A stretch of DNA of 64,000 nucleotides from Photorhabdus noenieputensis (GTDB taxonomy: Bacteria > Pseudomonadota > Gammaproteobacteria > Enterobacterales > Enterobacteriaceae): assembly GCF_018448935.1 (NCBI RefSeq), contig NZ_RCWC01000010.1, positions 1-64,000 on the forward strand, written 5' to 3'. A model generated the notes under the pieces. That model ran no database searches and was not told where the DNA came from. It saw only the letters and a program-made list of their open reading frames with translations. Position numbers and translations under genes: made by a program. Within the stretch, counting starts at the first letter, position 1; each line of letters opens with the position of its first letter. Positions 9,769-19,923 of the stretch are shown in pieces.

Positions 9769-12045
9769 TCAGAAACGGATTTCTGCACCGGCAATATAAG
9801 TCCGCCCTCTGGCGGTTTGCATAGCCGAAGTTTGCTCAGTCATTAATGGAGAAGAGTTTGCACGATTAAGTGCTTCAGAATAATTTTTGTTTGCCAAGTT
9901 CTGTATTGAAAATTTCAACAACACATTGTGATTTATCTGATAATCGCTATAAAGATCGACTATCGTTGGTATTTTAGGTTCTTTTTGCTGTACAACCCTT
10001 CCATCGTCATCAAAATTATATTGATCTGGGTCCAGTCTATGAGAATCACCGGTATATTTAACAATCGTACCAACACGGAGTTTCTCATTAAATAAACGAA
10101 CACCGGTATCCAACGTCATAAATCTATCAGGTAGTTGTGAAAACGGCTCTTCGCCAAAATACGCTGTAGCAGCAGAGGTTGGCTGGCGAGTTTTTTGCCA
10201 ACTATAAGCCAATTTGCTATAAAATATACCCGCGTCATAATCAGCAGCAATTTCATATCCGTGTATTTTTACCGGAGTCAAGCTATTATGATAGATATAC
10301 ATTTTGATGTTAGGATCGACTTCATTGTAATCTGTCGAACTATCGGCTTTACATTTTTTCCTATTGCCACATATAAGCCAGATATCACTGAGAATATAAT
10401 TTTTTATTTTAGTATGATACCAAGCAGCTTTCAGACGGAAAGTATCTCCCTTTACAATTAAGTCTGGGCGGAAACTGTTAAAACCAATTTGATAAGTGTC
10501 TGATGACTCTCCTTTCAGAAATGGGTTCATGGACCCACCACCTTCATTGCTATAGAAAGTCTCCTGAATATTTGGTGCTCTCATTGAACGGGCATAACTG
10601 ACGAATGGTTGGAACTCAGGAATAATTTCTGCTGATAGTAAAATACCTGGATTAAACCCATGTTCTTTCAAATCCAATTCGGTTGCTCCCTGGGGAAAAC
10701 AAGGAATTCGCAGATCACAAGCCGGTTTATAACCTTTAACACTGTAGTCCATATAATTAAACGTAATATCTGCCTGATAAATTCCACGACTTATTTTCAA
10801 TCCACCATAAATACTGGCAATATCCTGTTTACCACTTGGCGCGAAAACATTATTTTCTTTTACTTCACTATCTTTCTTGTCATATTCTTTTTTTTCTTTT
10901 TCATCTTTACCTTGACCAGAATAAACACTACTTGTTGTCCTGCTATATTCGGTTTCCATCAGCTTACTGCCAAATGTTAACTCAAAATTTGTATCACCAT
11001 AGTCGAAGCGACTAATATTACTGATATCTATTGCATCTGATTTATTTTTTGCATTACTATTGAGCAACTTAAAAAGTGAATCACCTTCATAGCGTTGACT
11101 ACTCTCACTGGTGCTGACCAGTAATTTTATATCAACCCATTCACTAAATGGAGTGTAATTGTATTTTAAATAAATATCCCGACTATCAATATGACGGCGG
11201 GTAAATTTATTATGATAGTTACGGCCACTTAGCTCCATATCATGAAATTCATTTGGTTCAATTTTTATTTTCATTAATTGAGAATTAGGTTTTTGCTTAA
11301 ACGATTTATCTGTAACAAACTCATCGCTTAATACTCCGTCGCCATTCTTATAATGTGCATCAATTGAATGCCCGCTGACAGCCAACATAGCACCTATTGA
11401 ACCTTCAGAACTGAAAGCGGGTGTTTTACCCGCAACCGCTATCATGCCATTATAGCCAATACCATTATTTCCATAAGCTGTTTTTGTACGTACCCCCAAT
11501 GAATTCCCTGCAAATATTACATCATCTACACCAATTGTGCGAAAATTAGCGCTACCCACTAATGCATTAACACTCGCTGAGCCATCAGATTGACCACGGT
11601 TGACATCAACTCCTACAATAAAATTAGGATCAATGATTGTACCGAATTGGTTATAAGTAGTACCGTGAGCTGGACTCGTCGGAGATGTACCATAAAAACT
11701 CTGGCTAACACCATCAACCATCATATTCACCCGACCAAATCCACTTAATCCACGAATATTCACACTCACCGTTCCTTGACCCGGGTCTATTTGCGTATAG
11801 GTCCCTGGCATACTACGCAATATACTATCCATCGATTGAAGTTTAGTATCTTCACCTTTAGAACTATAAGAACCGGGCCTTTCCATTGCCCTCACTTCCG
11901 CATTATCCTGCGAACCAGAAACCTTAAGGCTACTGAACTTCATTACCTTATCTGATTTCCTCTCTTGCTTTTCCTCACCATAAGCAAGCCCTTGAAGCCC
12001 AATTAAAACTACTCCGGCCCCTGCTACCTTTGTCATTATTTTCAT
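9769..12045 (-). CDS. TonB-dependent outer-membrane receptor
   Basis: A receptor of about 758 residues. The first 20 or so form a signal peptide (MKIMTKVAGAGVVLIGLQGLAYG). The plug follows, with LQSMDSILRSMPGTY, VSVNIRGLSGFGRVNMMVDG and SVNALVGSANFRT, then a 22-strand-type barrel ending in the aromatic C-terminus YIAGAEIRF needed for Bam-mediated insertion. The ligand is not clear; the general look is that of heme or hemoglobin-type receptors, but an iron chelate or peptide is possible. I chose the ATG at 12045 because it gives the best signal peptide; one at 12069 is also open. It lies 130 bases downstream of an exported peptidase and a private TonB gene, which points to joint uptake. Confidence 0.9.
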   Translation of the reverse strand: MKIMTKVAGAGVVLIGLQGLAYGEEKQERKSDKVMKFSSLKVSGSQDNAEVRAMERPGSYSSKGEDTKLQSMDSILRSMPGTYTQIDPGQGTVSVNIRGLSGFGRVNMMVDGVSQSFYGTSPTSPAHGTTYNQFGTIIDPNFIVGVDVNRGQSDGSASVNALVGSANFRTIGVDDVIFAGNSLGVRTKTAYGNNGIGYNGMIAVAGKTPAFSSEGSIGAMLAVSGHSIDAHYKNGDGVLSDEFVTDKSFKQKPNSQLMKIKIEPNEFHDMELSGRNYHNKFTRRHIDSRDIYLKYNYTPFSEWVDIKLLVSTSESSQRYEGDSLFKLLNSNAKNKSDAIDISNISRFDYGDTNFELTFGSKLMETEYSRTTSSVYSGQGKDEKEKKEYDKKDSEVKENNVFAPSGKQDIASIYGGLKISRGIYQADITFNYMDYSVKGYKPACDLRIPCFPQGATELDLKEHGFNPGILLSAEIIPEFQPFVSYARSMRAPNIQETFYSNEGGGSMNPFLKGESSDTYQIGFNSFRPDLIVKGDTFRLKAAWYHTKIKNYILSDIWLICGNRKKCKADSSTDYNEVDPNIKMYIYHNSLTPVKIHGYEIAADYDAGIFYSKLAYSWQKTRQPTSAATAYFGEEPFSQLPDRFMTLDTGVRLFNEKLRVGTIVKYTGDSHRLDPDQYNFDDDGRVVQQKEPKIPTIVDLYSDYQINHNVLLKFSIQNLANKNYSEALNRANSSPLMTEQTSAMQTARGRTYIAGAEIRF

Positions 12046-12114
12046 TTCAATTATCCCAAATGCATACAAATCAATATTTGCTCACATACCAGTCTTTAGA
12101 AAACAAAAATGTTT

Positions 12115-12140
12115 AGCACTGATAAATTATTATCAGTGCT
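12115..12140 (-). promoter_or_regulatory. Hairpin between the peptidase and receptor genes
   Basis: A perfect ten-base inverted repeat (AGCACTGATA / TATCAGTGCT) with a six-base AT loop. On the minus strand it is followed by AAACATTTTTG, so it could be a leaky terminator that lowers receptor expression. Its core also resembles Fur half-sites facing each other with one extra base, so a direct iron-responsive operator for the receptor is an alternative. Confidence 0.5.
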
Positions 12141-12174
12141 TCAAATAACAAATTTATATTATTTATAATTTATT

Positions 12175-14358
12175 TCAGTTATCTTTTAATTGTGGAAAAT
12201 ATTTATTAGCATTATCCAGCATCAAAATAAAACTGTAATCCAGCGCAGTATCTTTTAATCGATTAAATCGGCCCGATTTACCACCATGCCCGGCACTCAT
12301 ATTGGTTTCTAATAACAAAATAGAGTTACCTTCCTTCATATCCCGTAATTTTGCTACCCACTTAGTGGGTTCCCAATATTGCACTTGGGAATCATAAAAT
12401 CCACTCGTAACCAATAAATTTGGATAACGTTGGTGTTTTATATTGTCATACGGACTATATGATTTAATTCGGAAATAATCCTCTCTATTTTCAGGATTAC
12501 CCCACTCCTCATATTCTCCTACTGTCAGAGGAATAGAAGGATCAAGCATGGTTGTCACGGCATCAACAAATGGAACTTGAGCAACCACGCCGCGATATAA
12601 TTCCGGTGCCTGATTAATCACCGCGCCCATCAGCAAACCACCAGCACTCCCTCCCATCGCATAAACACGTTTGCTGTCACCATATTTCTGGGCAATCAGT
12701 GCCTTAGTCACATCGATAAAGTCATTAAAACTATTCATTTTATTTTCGACTTTACCTTGTAGATACCACTTTTTACCCAATTCACCGCCACCACGCACAT
12801 GTACTAATGCGTAAACAAAGCCCCGATCTAATAAACTCAATCGCGGTGAACTAAATGAAGGGTCCATGCTCATACCATAAGCCCCATATCCATAAATCAG
12901 TATCGGGTTATGGCCTTTTTCAAACAGTGACTTGCGATATACCAGAGATACCGGAACTTCAACACCATCACGGGCCTTCACCCAAATACGCTGGCTCTCA
13001 TAATGATGTTTATCGAAACCTTTTACTTCCTGCTGCTTAAGTAATTCCCGCTCACCTGTTTTCATATTCCATTGGAATGTTGAGCTTGGTGTCGTCATGG
13101 ATGAATAACCATAACGGACAAAATCAGTATCGGGTTCAGGGTTGTAATCAATCCATGCCATATAACTTGGATCATCAAACTTAATCTGTTTTTCTTGTTG
13201 TGTCTGCCAATTAATCTGACGAATTGTCGGTAATCCTTTTGTTCGCTCCTGTACGACCAACCAGTCATTAAACAGATCGAAATCTTCAAGATCACTATTC
13301 TGCTGCGGAGCAATAACTATTTTCCACGGTGTATTGATTGCTTCCGTTTGATAAAGCCCATAAGTTTCATTTTCATGATTTGAACGGATGTAGAAATGAT
13401 CGCGGAAATGGTCAATATAATACTCCCGGCCTTCCTGACGAGGAGAAAATAGTTGAAGTTCCGCTTGTGGTTTGTTCGCATCAATCAGTAAATATTCAGA
13501 AGTCGACGTACTGGTTATCGACAACATAATATAGTCACGGGAAGTACTTTTAGATATTCCTAAATAAAAACGCTCATCTTCTTCCTGATATATTTTCTGA
13601 TCTTCGGTAGTATTGGTCCCATGTTGGTGACGAAAGACTTGATATGGCAATAAAGTCTGTGCATGCCTGCGCACATAAAACAATGTATTGTTGTCATTCG
13701 CCCAGACAATGTTACCAGAAGTGTTTTTTATTATATCGTTATTCCACTGTTCGTCAGCGATATCTTTAAAAGAGATCTGATAATTACGGCGGCCCTGTGT
13801 ATCTTCCGCAATCGCAATACGTTTATTATCTGGAGTAATCGCAAAATTACTCAATTGATAATATTCATGACCTTTAGCTCTCTCATTACCATCGACCAGT
13901 ACCTGCCAATCTAATGAACCATCAACCGGTTTACGCTGGTAAATCGGGAAATCTTTGCCAGTTTCATAGATTGTCCGATAAATATACCCATTATAAGTAT
14001 AAGGTACCGATTGATCATCCTGCTTCATCCTGCCAACCATTTCTTCGTATAACGTATCCCGTAGCTGTTCACCGGGTTTTAGCATCTGTTCGGTGTATTT
14101 ATTTTCGGCTGTCAGATAATCAATGACTTTTTGATCCTTCCGATTATCATCCCGCATCCAGTAATAATCATCTATACGAGTATCACCGTGGATAGTTATA
14201 TGGTGTGGTTGCTTCATAGCCTTTGGTGGCATAATTTCTTCCTCTGCGGCGGCAGAATTCAACCAGCCGCTCAATAAAAACATCAATAACAGCCCTTTAG
14301 TTTTCAGGGCAAACCGTGCTTGCTGCCTTAACATATTTGCTGTCCTTAAGTCGTTCAA
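12175..14358 (-). CDS. ptrB: Exported oligopeptidase B (S9A prolyl-oligopeptidase family)
   Basis: A serine peptidase that cuts short peptides after Arg/Lys. From about residue 42 (MPPKAMKQPHHITIHGDTRIDDYYW) it aligns end to end with E. coli PtrB, which has 686 residues. The triad is visible: Ser571 in GGSAGG, Asp656 in GFYDSQVQYW and His691 in SAGHGGKSGRF. Unlike cytosolic PtrB it carries about 41 extra N-terminal residues with a hydrophobic core and an A-x-A site (LLLMFLLSGWLNSAAAEEE), so it should act in the periplasm or outside. It sits five bases after a tonB-like gene and upstream of a TonB-dependent receptor, a setting that suggests trimming of imported peptides or protein-bound ligands. 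An internal ATG nine codons in could be the start. Confidence 0.9.
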   Translation of the reverse strand: MNDLRTANMLRQQARFALKTKGLLLMFLLSGWLNSAAAEEEIMPPKAMKQPHHITIHGDTRIDDYYWMRDDNRKDQKVIDYLTAENKYTEQMLKPGEQLRDTLYEEMVGRMKQDDQSVPYTYNGYIYRTIYETGKDFPIYQRKPVDGSLDWQVLVDGNERAKGHEYYQLSNFAITPDNKRIAIAEDTQGRRNYQISFKDIADEQWNNDIIKNTSGNIVWANDNNTLFYVRRHAQTLLPYQVFRHQHGTNTTEDQKIYQEEDERFYLGISKSTSRDYIMLSITSTSTSEYLLIDANKPQAELQLFSPRQEGREYYIDHFRDHFYIRSNHENETYGLYQTEAINTPWKIVIAPQQNSDLEDFDLFNDWLVVQERTKGLPTIRQINWQTQQEKQIKFDDPSYMAWIDYNPEPDTDFVRYGYSSMTTPSSTFQWNMKTGERELLKQQEVKGFDKHHYESQRIWVKARDGVEVPVSLVYRKSLFEKGHNPILIYGYGAYGMSMDPSFSSPRLSLLDRGFVYALVHVRGGGELGKKWYLQGKVENKMNSFNDFIDVTKALIAQKYGDSKRVYAMGGSAGGLLMGAVINQAPELYRGVVAQVPFVDAVTTMLDPSIPLTVGEYEEWGNPENREDYFRIKSYSPYDNIKHQRYPNLLVTSGFYDSQVQYWEPTKWVAKLRDMKEGNSILLLETNMSAGHGGKSGRFNRLKDTALDYSFILMLDNANKYFPQLKDN

Positions 14359-14363
14359 AAATA

Positions 14364-15164
14364 TTAATTAGTTAAACTAAAATCAATCGGAATTTCTATC
14401 GTAATTTCATTACCGCTTAAAACGGTAATGGGGGGAGCTGGCAACGGCTGCGCCCTTGCCAGAATTCGCTGCGCTTCCCTGTCTAAAGAATGGGTTCCAG
14501 AACGACGAACTAAGTCACTGTTAGTAACATAGCCCTGTTTATCAATAGTGAATCTGATTGTAGGCCGACCAGTACGGTTTCTTCTCTGTGCATCCTCTGG
14601 ATAACGTTTATACCGATTTAAATGCCCGACAACTTCCGCTCGCCATAGAGCATCCGCATCAGCAACCGCCTTTGAATCACTGTCATAAGCAGCGGCAACC
14701 CGCGAAGTCAAATTAGCAGAGGTAGCCGTACTGCTCGACATAGCAGCACTACTTTGAGACTTTTCACTCTCTTGTTCTTCTACCTGCTGGCGCTTCACCG
14801 GTGGTGTTTTTTTAATCTCTTCGTGGTGCTTTTTCTGCTTTTTAGGTTTATGCACCAGAATCTGTGCCTGTTCATCTTTAATAAGCTCAGGCACCTTGAT
14901 CTCATTAACCTCACTCTCCTGCTGTCGGCTGGCAACAGAAAGTTGCTGTTCAAGACCAATAGGTTGTTTTTGTACCTGATGTGTCGCTTCTGTCAACAAT
15001 GAAAGTTCCATCATCACCGACGGCGGCGACATCAGTTCATCAACGACAATTTTTTCTGGCTGGTAGATAATCCAGCCAACCAAAATGAGGTGAGCAGCAA
15101 TAGCAGAAACGAGCCCTTTTTTGAAATGACCCGCTTGAAAGGCCGGGTGTGTCAGCGTCAACAT
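14364..15164 (-). CDS. TonB-family energy transducer dedicated to the adjacent receptor
   Basis: A 266-residue TonB-like protein. There is one N-terminal membrane anchor (GLVSAIAAHLILVGWIIYQ), a charged periplasmic spacer rich in Lys, Glu and Gln (KKQKKHHEEIKKTPPVKRQ), a Ser/Ala linker, and a C-terminal TonB domain (LNRYKRYPEDAQRRNRTG, then IRFTIDKQGYVTNSDLVRRSG and LPAPPITVL). It would couple ExbB/ExbD proton-motive energy to the receptor encoded downstream; no exbBD genes are in the window. It is the first gene of a three-gene unit with the peptidase (five-base gap) and receptor. A Fur-like palindrome lies just upstream, so iron control is likely. It is a second, accessory TonB rather than the housekeeping one, as judged from its context. 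Confidence 0.85.
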   Translation of the reverse strand: MLTLTHPAFQAGHFKKGLVSAIAAHLILVGWIIYQPEKIVVDELMSPPSVMMELSLLTEATHQVQKQPIGLEQQLSVASRQQESEVNEIKVPELIKDEQAQILVHKPKKQKKHHEEIKKTPPVKRQQVEEQESEKSQSSAAMSSSTATSANLTSRVAAAYDSDSKAVADADALWRAEVVGHLNRYKRYPEDAQRRNRTGRPTIRFTIDKQGYVTNSDLVRRSGTHSLDREAQRILARAQPLPAPPITVLSGNEITIEIPIDFSLTN

Positions 15165-15185
15165 GGATGATAGCGCATAGTTTTA

Positions 15186-15207
15186 ATTATCATTTAGTAA
15201 TGATAAT
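15186..15207. promoter_or_regulatory. Fur-like palindrome upstream of the tonB-type gene
   Basis: A perfect inverted repeat of nine-base arms, ATTATCATT and AATGATAAT, separated by TAGT, ends 22 bases upstream of the tonB-like start. The arms contain the GATAAT/ATTATC hexamers of Fur boxes. However, the two 7-base halves are in the opposite order to the strict 7-1-7 model, so the exact site may include flanking bases such as TGATAATTAATTTCA. Iron regulation is an inference. Confidence 0.5.
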
Positions 15208-15303
15208 TAATTTCATATGCTAATGAAAATTATTTTTATATGTATCGTTAACTTGAGCACATCCCTGTGCCAAGACCTTTTATATACAGGGAAAAGACCA
15301 CCC

Positions 15304-15428
15304 TACCCTATGGATTTCAAGATGTATCGCGACAGCAAAGGAGTGACTCCCCGGGAGCATGGATAACTATGTGACCGGGGTGAGCGAGTGCAGCCAACAA
15401 AGAGACAACTTGAAAGATAACGGGTATA
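15304..15428. repeat. ERIC element (IRU)
   Basis: A roughly 125-base imperfect palindrome starting TACCCTATGGATTTCAAG and ending GATAACGGGTATA. The centre carries the ERIC hallmarks CTCCCCGGGAGCAT and ACTATGTGACCGGGGTGAGCG, which match the classical ERIC1R/ERIC2 primer sites. It lies between the converging tails of the intergenic region, 15 bases after the stop of the ChaN-like gene, and ends the transcription interval before the tonB-like promoter. Near-identical copies lie at 29803 (partial) and 56971 (full 127 bases). Confidence 0.9.
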
Positions 15429-15442
15429 TTTGTTTAAAATAT

Positions 15443-16321
15443 CTATGGTTTTTTTACTGGTGTATACCAGACATAATCAGCATATTGGTCATCCAGTACA
15501 TTGCTTTTCTCAGCCATGATCAACACAACAAGGTCCTCTTGGGGCGATAACTCTTGAACATGCAGAGGAACACCCATTACTTTAGTTGCATGATATCCAC
15601 CCGCAATCAGTGTGGCGGGAACCGGCGCTTTAAGTAACTGTTCCGCCATTCTGCGATCCCGCATCTGCTGAATAGTTGTCATGGCAGATAATTGTTGTTC
15701 CGTTATTTCACCACCGTGAACATCTTCAATCACCTCTTTAATCTGCGCTTTGACATTTTCAGCAACAGAAATATTCCCCTGGAGGACCGGAGGATTACTG
15801 TAAGCCGCTTTAATTTCACTGCGATCCAAGTTTGCAGACAGCAACGGATAAGGCTGAGATATAAGCTCCGTTACCAATCCTCCATACAACTCCCACGGCC
15901 ACCCATTTTGCCATGCAAGAAGCTCTTTTATGCGGCTTTCACGTACGATAGGCTTAGTTTGCAGCCAACTCTTAACTTTATTCACTTTTTGCTGCTGATC
16001 AGGGTTAATCATCTCTAACAGGACCGATCCCTGTTTTCTTTTGAGCGGAAGTTGCTGAACCAACCAAAGCTCTATCTGATGATGATATGGATTATCATGT
16101 TTTTCACCCACCACTACCCGCTGATGTGATGCTAGCCGATTGATCAATTCATCAGGCGTCAAGGCGTGACCTGTTTTAAGATCAATAATAGCCCCTTGTT
16201 GAGTCAGTTCCGGTGAAAGCGTTTGGAGAGTTGATTTTTGTTTTACAGATACACAGCCAGATAAGATCAGTAAGCCACAGATAATCAGAAAAAATTTTAC
16301 AGTCGTGAGAAATTTCGTCAT
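15443..16321 (-). CDS. chaN: ChaN-family lipoprotein, probably heme/iron linked
   Basis: A 292-residue lipoprotein of the ChaN family, whose Campylobacter member binds heme cofacially and helps iron uptake. The N-terminus is a lipoprotein signal with the lipobox ILSGC. The body has the family motif VVVGEKHDNPYHHQIE near the start, where Glu and His line the active or binding site, and LIAGGYHATKVMGVPLH near the end. The start at 16321 gives a compact signal peptide; an ATG two codons earlier is also possible. It lies upstream of the TonB/peptidase/receptor unit on the same strand, separated by an ERIC element. I infer a shared role in heme or iron acquisition. Confidence 0.8.
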   Translation of the reverse strand: MTKFLTTVKFFLIICGLLILSGCVSVKQKSTLQTLSPELTQQGAIIDLKTGHALTPDELINRLASHQRVVVGEKHDNPYHHQIELWLVQQLPLKRKQGSVLLEMINPDQQQKVNKVKSWLQTKPIVRESRIKELLAWQNGWPWELYGGLVTELISQPYPLLSANLDRSEIKAAYSNPPVLQGNISVAENVKAQIKEVIEDVHGGEITEQQLSAMTTIQQMRDRRMAEQLLKAPVPATLIAGGYHATKVMGVPLHVQELSPQEDLVVLIMAEKSNVLDDQYADYVWYTPVKKP

Positions 16322-16387
16322 GTCCATTATCCATATTATTAATGTCTTGCGCATCATATAGATAATAAAAGTCGTTTACAACAAACA

Positions 16388-16414
16388 GCCCCTGTCCATA
16401 TAGGGAACAGGGGC
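16388..16414 (-). terminator. Probable terminator after maeB
   Basis: An eight-base stem (GCCCCTGT / ACAGGGGC) lies just downstream of the maeB stop. On the minus strand it is followed by TGTTTGTTGT, a weak T tract, so termination may be partial. Confidence 0.55.
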
Positions 16415-16422
16415 AATAGGTA

Positions 16423-18702
16423 TTACAGCGGATGAGTTTGCGCTTCAACTGCCGCCAGAGCGACCATATTAACGATCCGGCGTACAGAAGAAATTGGCGT
16501 CAAAATATGTACCGGTTTAGAAACTCCCATCAGAACTGGGCCAACAGTAACGCCTTCAGAACTGGTGACACGCAGCAAGTTATAACTGATACGAGCAGAC
16601 TCCATATTCGGCATAATTAACAGATTGGCAGCCCCTTTCAATGGACTATCTGGCATGATGTCACGACGAATACTTTCAACCAATGCAGCATCACCATGCA
16701 TTTCACCATCAATTTCAAGTGAAGGTGACATCTTATTCACCAACTCCAGTGTCTGGCGCATTTTCCGTGCTGAAAGGCAATCAGTGGAACCAAAACTTGA
16801 ATGAGAAAGTAGCGCAACTTTTGGTTCAATACCGAAACGGCGGATAGTTTCTGCCGCCATCAGGGTAATTTCTGCCAATTGTTCAGGCGTTGGATCATTA
16901 TTGACATAAGTATCCGCAATAAAAGTATTACCGCTTGGCAACATCAGTGCATTCATTGCACCAGCAGTATGAACCCCATCACGGAAACCAAATACATTTC
17001 TCACAACATCGTAATGTTCACTGTAACTGCCAACGGTACCACAAATCAGACCATCAGCTTCCCCACGCAGTACCATAATCGCCCCAATCAGAGTTGGATT
17101 ACCGATAACTGCCCGACGAGCTTGCTCCGCAGAAACACCTCGACGTTTCATAATGTGATGATATTCCTGCCAGTATTTTTTGAAGCGCGGATCATTCTCA
17201 TTATTAACGACTTCAAAATCTTTACCCGCTTCAATATGCAATCCCAGTTTCTGGATACGCATTTCGATAACACTAGGGCGACCAATGAGAATCGGGTAAG
17301 CCAGCCCAAGAGAGATCAGCTCCTGAGTCGCATGTAATACACGTACTTCTTCCCCTTCGGCCAAAACGATACGCTTTTTCGCTTTCTTAGCCTGAGAAAA
17401 AATAGGTTTCATAAACAAGTTTGTTTTATAGACAAACTCATTCAGTTTCTCGATATACGCGCCAAAGTCTTTAATCGGACGGGTTGCTACGCCGGAATCC
17501 ATTGCTGCTTTGGCAACTGCCGGGGCAATTTTCACGATCAAGCGTGGATCAAATGGCTTAGGAATAATATATTCTGGACCAAAAAACAGATCTTGATCAT
17601 TATAAGCGGAAGCCACTTCTTCACTCTGTTCTGCCAGCGCTAAATCAGCAATCGCATGAACACAAGCAAGCTTCATCTCCTCGTTAATGGTTGTTGCGCC
17701 AACATCCAGCGCACCACGGAAAATAAACGGGAAACAGAGCACATTATTAACCTGATTCGGGTAATCAGAACGGCCGGTACAAATGATTGCATCAGGACGA
17801 ACTTGTTTTGCCAATGGCGGCAAAATTTCTGGTTCAGGGTTTGCCAATGCCATGATGAGTGGATCTTTAGCCATCGTTTTCACCATGTCTTGCGTCAACA
17901 CGCCAGGGCCGGAACATCCGAGGAAAATATCCGCACCAGGAATAACATCACTTAATGTGCGACTGCCATTGTCTTCAATCGCATAGGCCGCTTTAGTCTC
18001 CTCCATATTTTTATCGCGACCACGATAAATCACCCCTTTAGAGTCGCATACCACAATATTTTTGCGTTGCAACCCAAGCGCAACCAGCAAGTTCATACAA
18101 GCAATTGAGGCAGCACCGGCACCAGAAACGACTAAGCGAACCGCTGAAATCTCTTTTTTCATAATCCGCAAGCCATTCAAAACAGCAGCAGTGCAAATTA
18201 TCGCTGTGCCATGCTGGTCATCATGGAATACCGGAATGTTCATTTTTTCCCGCAGTTTTTTCTCAATATAGAAACACTCCGGTGCTTTAATATCTTCGAG
18301 GTTAATTCCCCCAAACGTCGGCTCCAGTGCCGCAATGATATCAATCAATTTATCAGGATCAGACTCATCGACTTCAATATCAAATACATCAATACCTGAG
18401 AATTTTTTAAACAGTACACCTTTTCCTTCCATCACTGGCTTACCTGCCAATGCACCAATATTCCCCAATCCTAAGACCGCACTACCATTAGATATCACTG
18501 CCACAAGATTGCCACGTGCAGTATATTTGTAAGCCGCTAATGGATCTTCTGCAATTTCCAGGCAAGGCGCAGCAACACCTGGTGAATAAGCTAAGGCCAA
18601 ATCTCGCTGAGTTGTCAGAGGTTTAGTTGGAGTAATTGTGATTTTCCCTGGTTGTGGAAACTGGTGAAAATCCAATGCACTCTGTTTTAATTTTTCATCC
18701 AT
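16423..18702 (-). CDS. maeB: NADP-dependent malic enzyme with phosphotransacetylase-like domain
   Basis: Decarboxylates malate to pyruvate and makes NADPH. The 759 residues equal E. coli MaeB. The N-terminal malic domain has [16 protein letters not shown], the catalytic region [14 protein letters not shown] and HDDQHGTA. The NAD(P)-binding fold has [15 protein letters not shown] near residue 190. A C-terminal phosphotransacetylase-like domain begins around residue 430 ([17 protein letters not shown]) and is regulatory in this family, responding to acetyl-CoA. The start at 18702 gives the standard [17 protein letters not shown]-terminus. Single gene with a hairpin after the stop. Confidence 0.97.
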   Translation of the reverse strand: MDEKLKQSALDFHQFPQPGKITITPTKPLTTQRDLALAYSPGVAAPCLEIAEDPLAAYKYTARGNLVAVISNGSAVLGLGNIGALAGKPVMEGKGVLFKKFSGIDVFDIEVDESDPDKLIDIIAALEPTFGGINLEDIKAPECFYIEKKLREKMNIPVFHDDQHGTAIICTAAVLNGLRIMKKEISAVRLVVSGAGAASIACMNLLVALGLQRKNIVVCDSKGVIYRGRDKNMEETKAAYAIEDNGSRTLSDVIPGADIFLGCSGPGVLTQDMVKTMAKDPLIMALANPEPEILPPLAKQVRPDAIICTGRSDYPNQVNNVLCFPFIFRGALDVGATTINEEMKLACVHAIADLALAEQSEEVASAYNDQDLFFGPEYIIPKPFDPRLIVKIAPAVAKAAMDSGVATRPIKDFGAYIEKLNEFVYKTNLFMKPIFSQAKKAKKRIVLAEGEEVRVLHATQELISLGLAYPILIGRPSVIEMRIQKLGLHIEAGKDFEVVNNENDPRFKKYWQEYHHIMKRRGVSAEQARRAVIGNPTLIGAIMVLRGEADGLICGTVGSYSEHYDVVRNVFGFRDGVHTAGAMNALMLPSGNTFIADTYVNNDPTPEQLAEITLMAAETIRRFGIEPKVALLSHSSFGSTDCLSARKMRQTLELVNKMSPSLEIDGEMHGDAALVESIRRDIMPDSPLKGAANLLIMPNMESARISYNLLRVTSSEGVTVGPVLMGVSKPVHILTPISSVRRIVNMVALAAVEAQTHPL

Positions 18703-19287
18703 CGTCGGATCCTTTATATACAATCTGGAGTAAGAGCAGGAGCAGTATAATAGGTACTGTGTGTCAAATCATAACATTGACAGCACCTTATCAATAAAAG
18801 TAGCACTTTTTTGCTCATAAAAAATACTACCCAATCTATTCACTAATGCCCCTACTTTATACAGGAAAATAAAGACAGAAACATTATCATTCATATAATA
18901 TCATTAATGTTATAGTAACTATAATAATTATCACCAAAAAAAACTCTCAACATAAATTCAATTAAAATAAATTTTATAAAAGGAAACAAATTTAATAATC
19001 ATAAATTTAATATATTGATTTTTAACATTATTTTAAGAATGAAAGTTATGTATTTTTTGTGAAAATTACTCATCTTCTTTTTTTACTTATCAAACTAATT
19101 TGCGCTATTTATATTTTTATATCAGGATGTGCTTTCTGGACTTACAGAGCTATCAATTCTGTAAATCAATCGGTTTTGATAAAATTTTTTCATAGCAATT
19201 TAATTTATGGCAGACCCATTCATTACTGCCTTTTAATCAAATTCAAAGTCTGCATTTCGTGGCTTTACTTATTAAGGGAGAAGGAAG
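18703..19287. other. AT-rich intergenic region between maeB and narP
   Basis: About 585 bases that diverge from maeB toward narP. It is very AT-rich with long runs of A and T. A 78-codon frame starting with GTG at 19059 overlaps the narP start and has no ribosome site, so I do not call it. I see no RNA gene. It presumably holds the promoters of both flanking genes. Confidence 0.5.
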
Positions 19288-19923
19288 ATGTATAACCATT
19301 CAGTGATGATAGTTGATGACCACCCTCTCATTCGCCATGGCTTGAAACAGATTGTAGAGCTCGATCGGGCACTTACCGTGACAGCGGAAGCTGACAATGG
19401 TGAAGAAGCAATAAATATTGCATGCAAGCTGAAACCTGATGTCATTATGATAGATCTCAATATGAATGGTCTTTCAGGCGTGGATACAATTAAATCTATC
19501 CGTAGAAAAGGGATCAATTCCTATGTACTGGTATTATCCGTTTCAGATGATCGAAATGATGTTTACGCAGCTATTGACGCCGGAGCCAATGGCTACTTAC
19601 TTAAAGACAGCGACTTAGATTCGTTATTAAGCAGTATTCGCCACGCTGCTCGTGGACAAACTGTATTTAGCGAAAAAATATACCAACATCTCGCTAACCG
19701 TCATAAACATGTTGATCCTTTATCTGAATTGACCAAACGTGAGTTAGATGTATTAAAAGAAGTTTCCAGTGGCATGACTAATAAGGAAGTTGCTGATGTC
19801 CTATTTATTTCTGAAGAGACCGTGAAGGTACACATCAGAAACTTGTTAAAAAAACTGAATGTACGTTCCCGCCTGGCTGCAACAATCATGTATTTGCAAC
19901 ATAGGAAAAATGGAGTAGCCTAA
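19288..19923 (+). CDS. narP: Nitrate/nitrite response regulator NarP
   Basis: A NarL/FixJ-type response regulator of 211 residues. The receiver domain starts SVMIVDDHPLIRHG, the phospho-acceptor is Asp56 in IMIDLNM, and the Lys of GYLLKDSD completes the acidic pocket. The C-terminal LuxR-type helix-turn-helix is LTKRELDVLKEVSSGMTNKEVADVLFISEETVKVHIRNLL. The sequence tracks E. coli NarP throughout, including VSDDRNDVYAAIDAGANGYLLKDSD. No sensor kinase (NarQ/NarX) is adjacent, as is usual for narP. The ribosome site GGGAGAAGGAAG precedes the ATG. It would control anaerobic respiration genes. Confidence 0.93.
   Translation: MYNHSVMIVDDHPLIRHGLKQIVELDRALTVTAEADNGEEAINIACKLKPDVIMIDLNMNGLSGVDTIKSIRRKGINSYVLVLSVSDDRNDVYAAIDAGANGYLLKDSDLDSLLSSIRHAARGQTVFSEKIYQHLANRHKHVDPLSELTKRELDVLKEVSSGMTNKEVADVLFISEETVKVHIRNLLKKLNVRSRLAATIMYLQHRKNGVA

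Noticed and set aside
12115..12140. Fur box directly in front of the TonB-dependent receptor
   Set aside because: The palindrome has an extra central base compared with the Fur model and a strong stem, so I list it as a hairpin and give Fur binding only as an alternative.
15359..15550. Plus-strand frame at 15359 and similar frame at 57040
   Set aside because: Both arise from ERIC sequence and run into other features; ERIC elements often create short open frames.
19059..19295. 78-codon frame before narP
   Set aside because: GTG start without a ribosome site, overlaps the well-supported narP start, very AT-rich and hydrophobic by chance composition.
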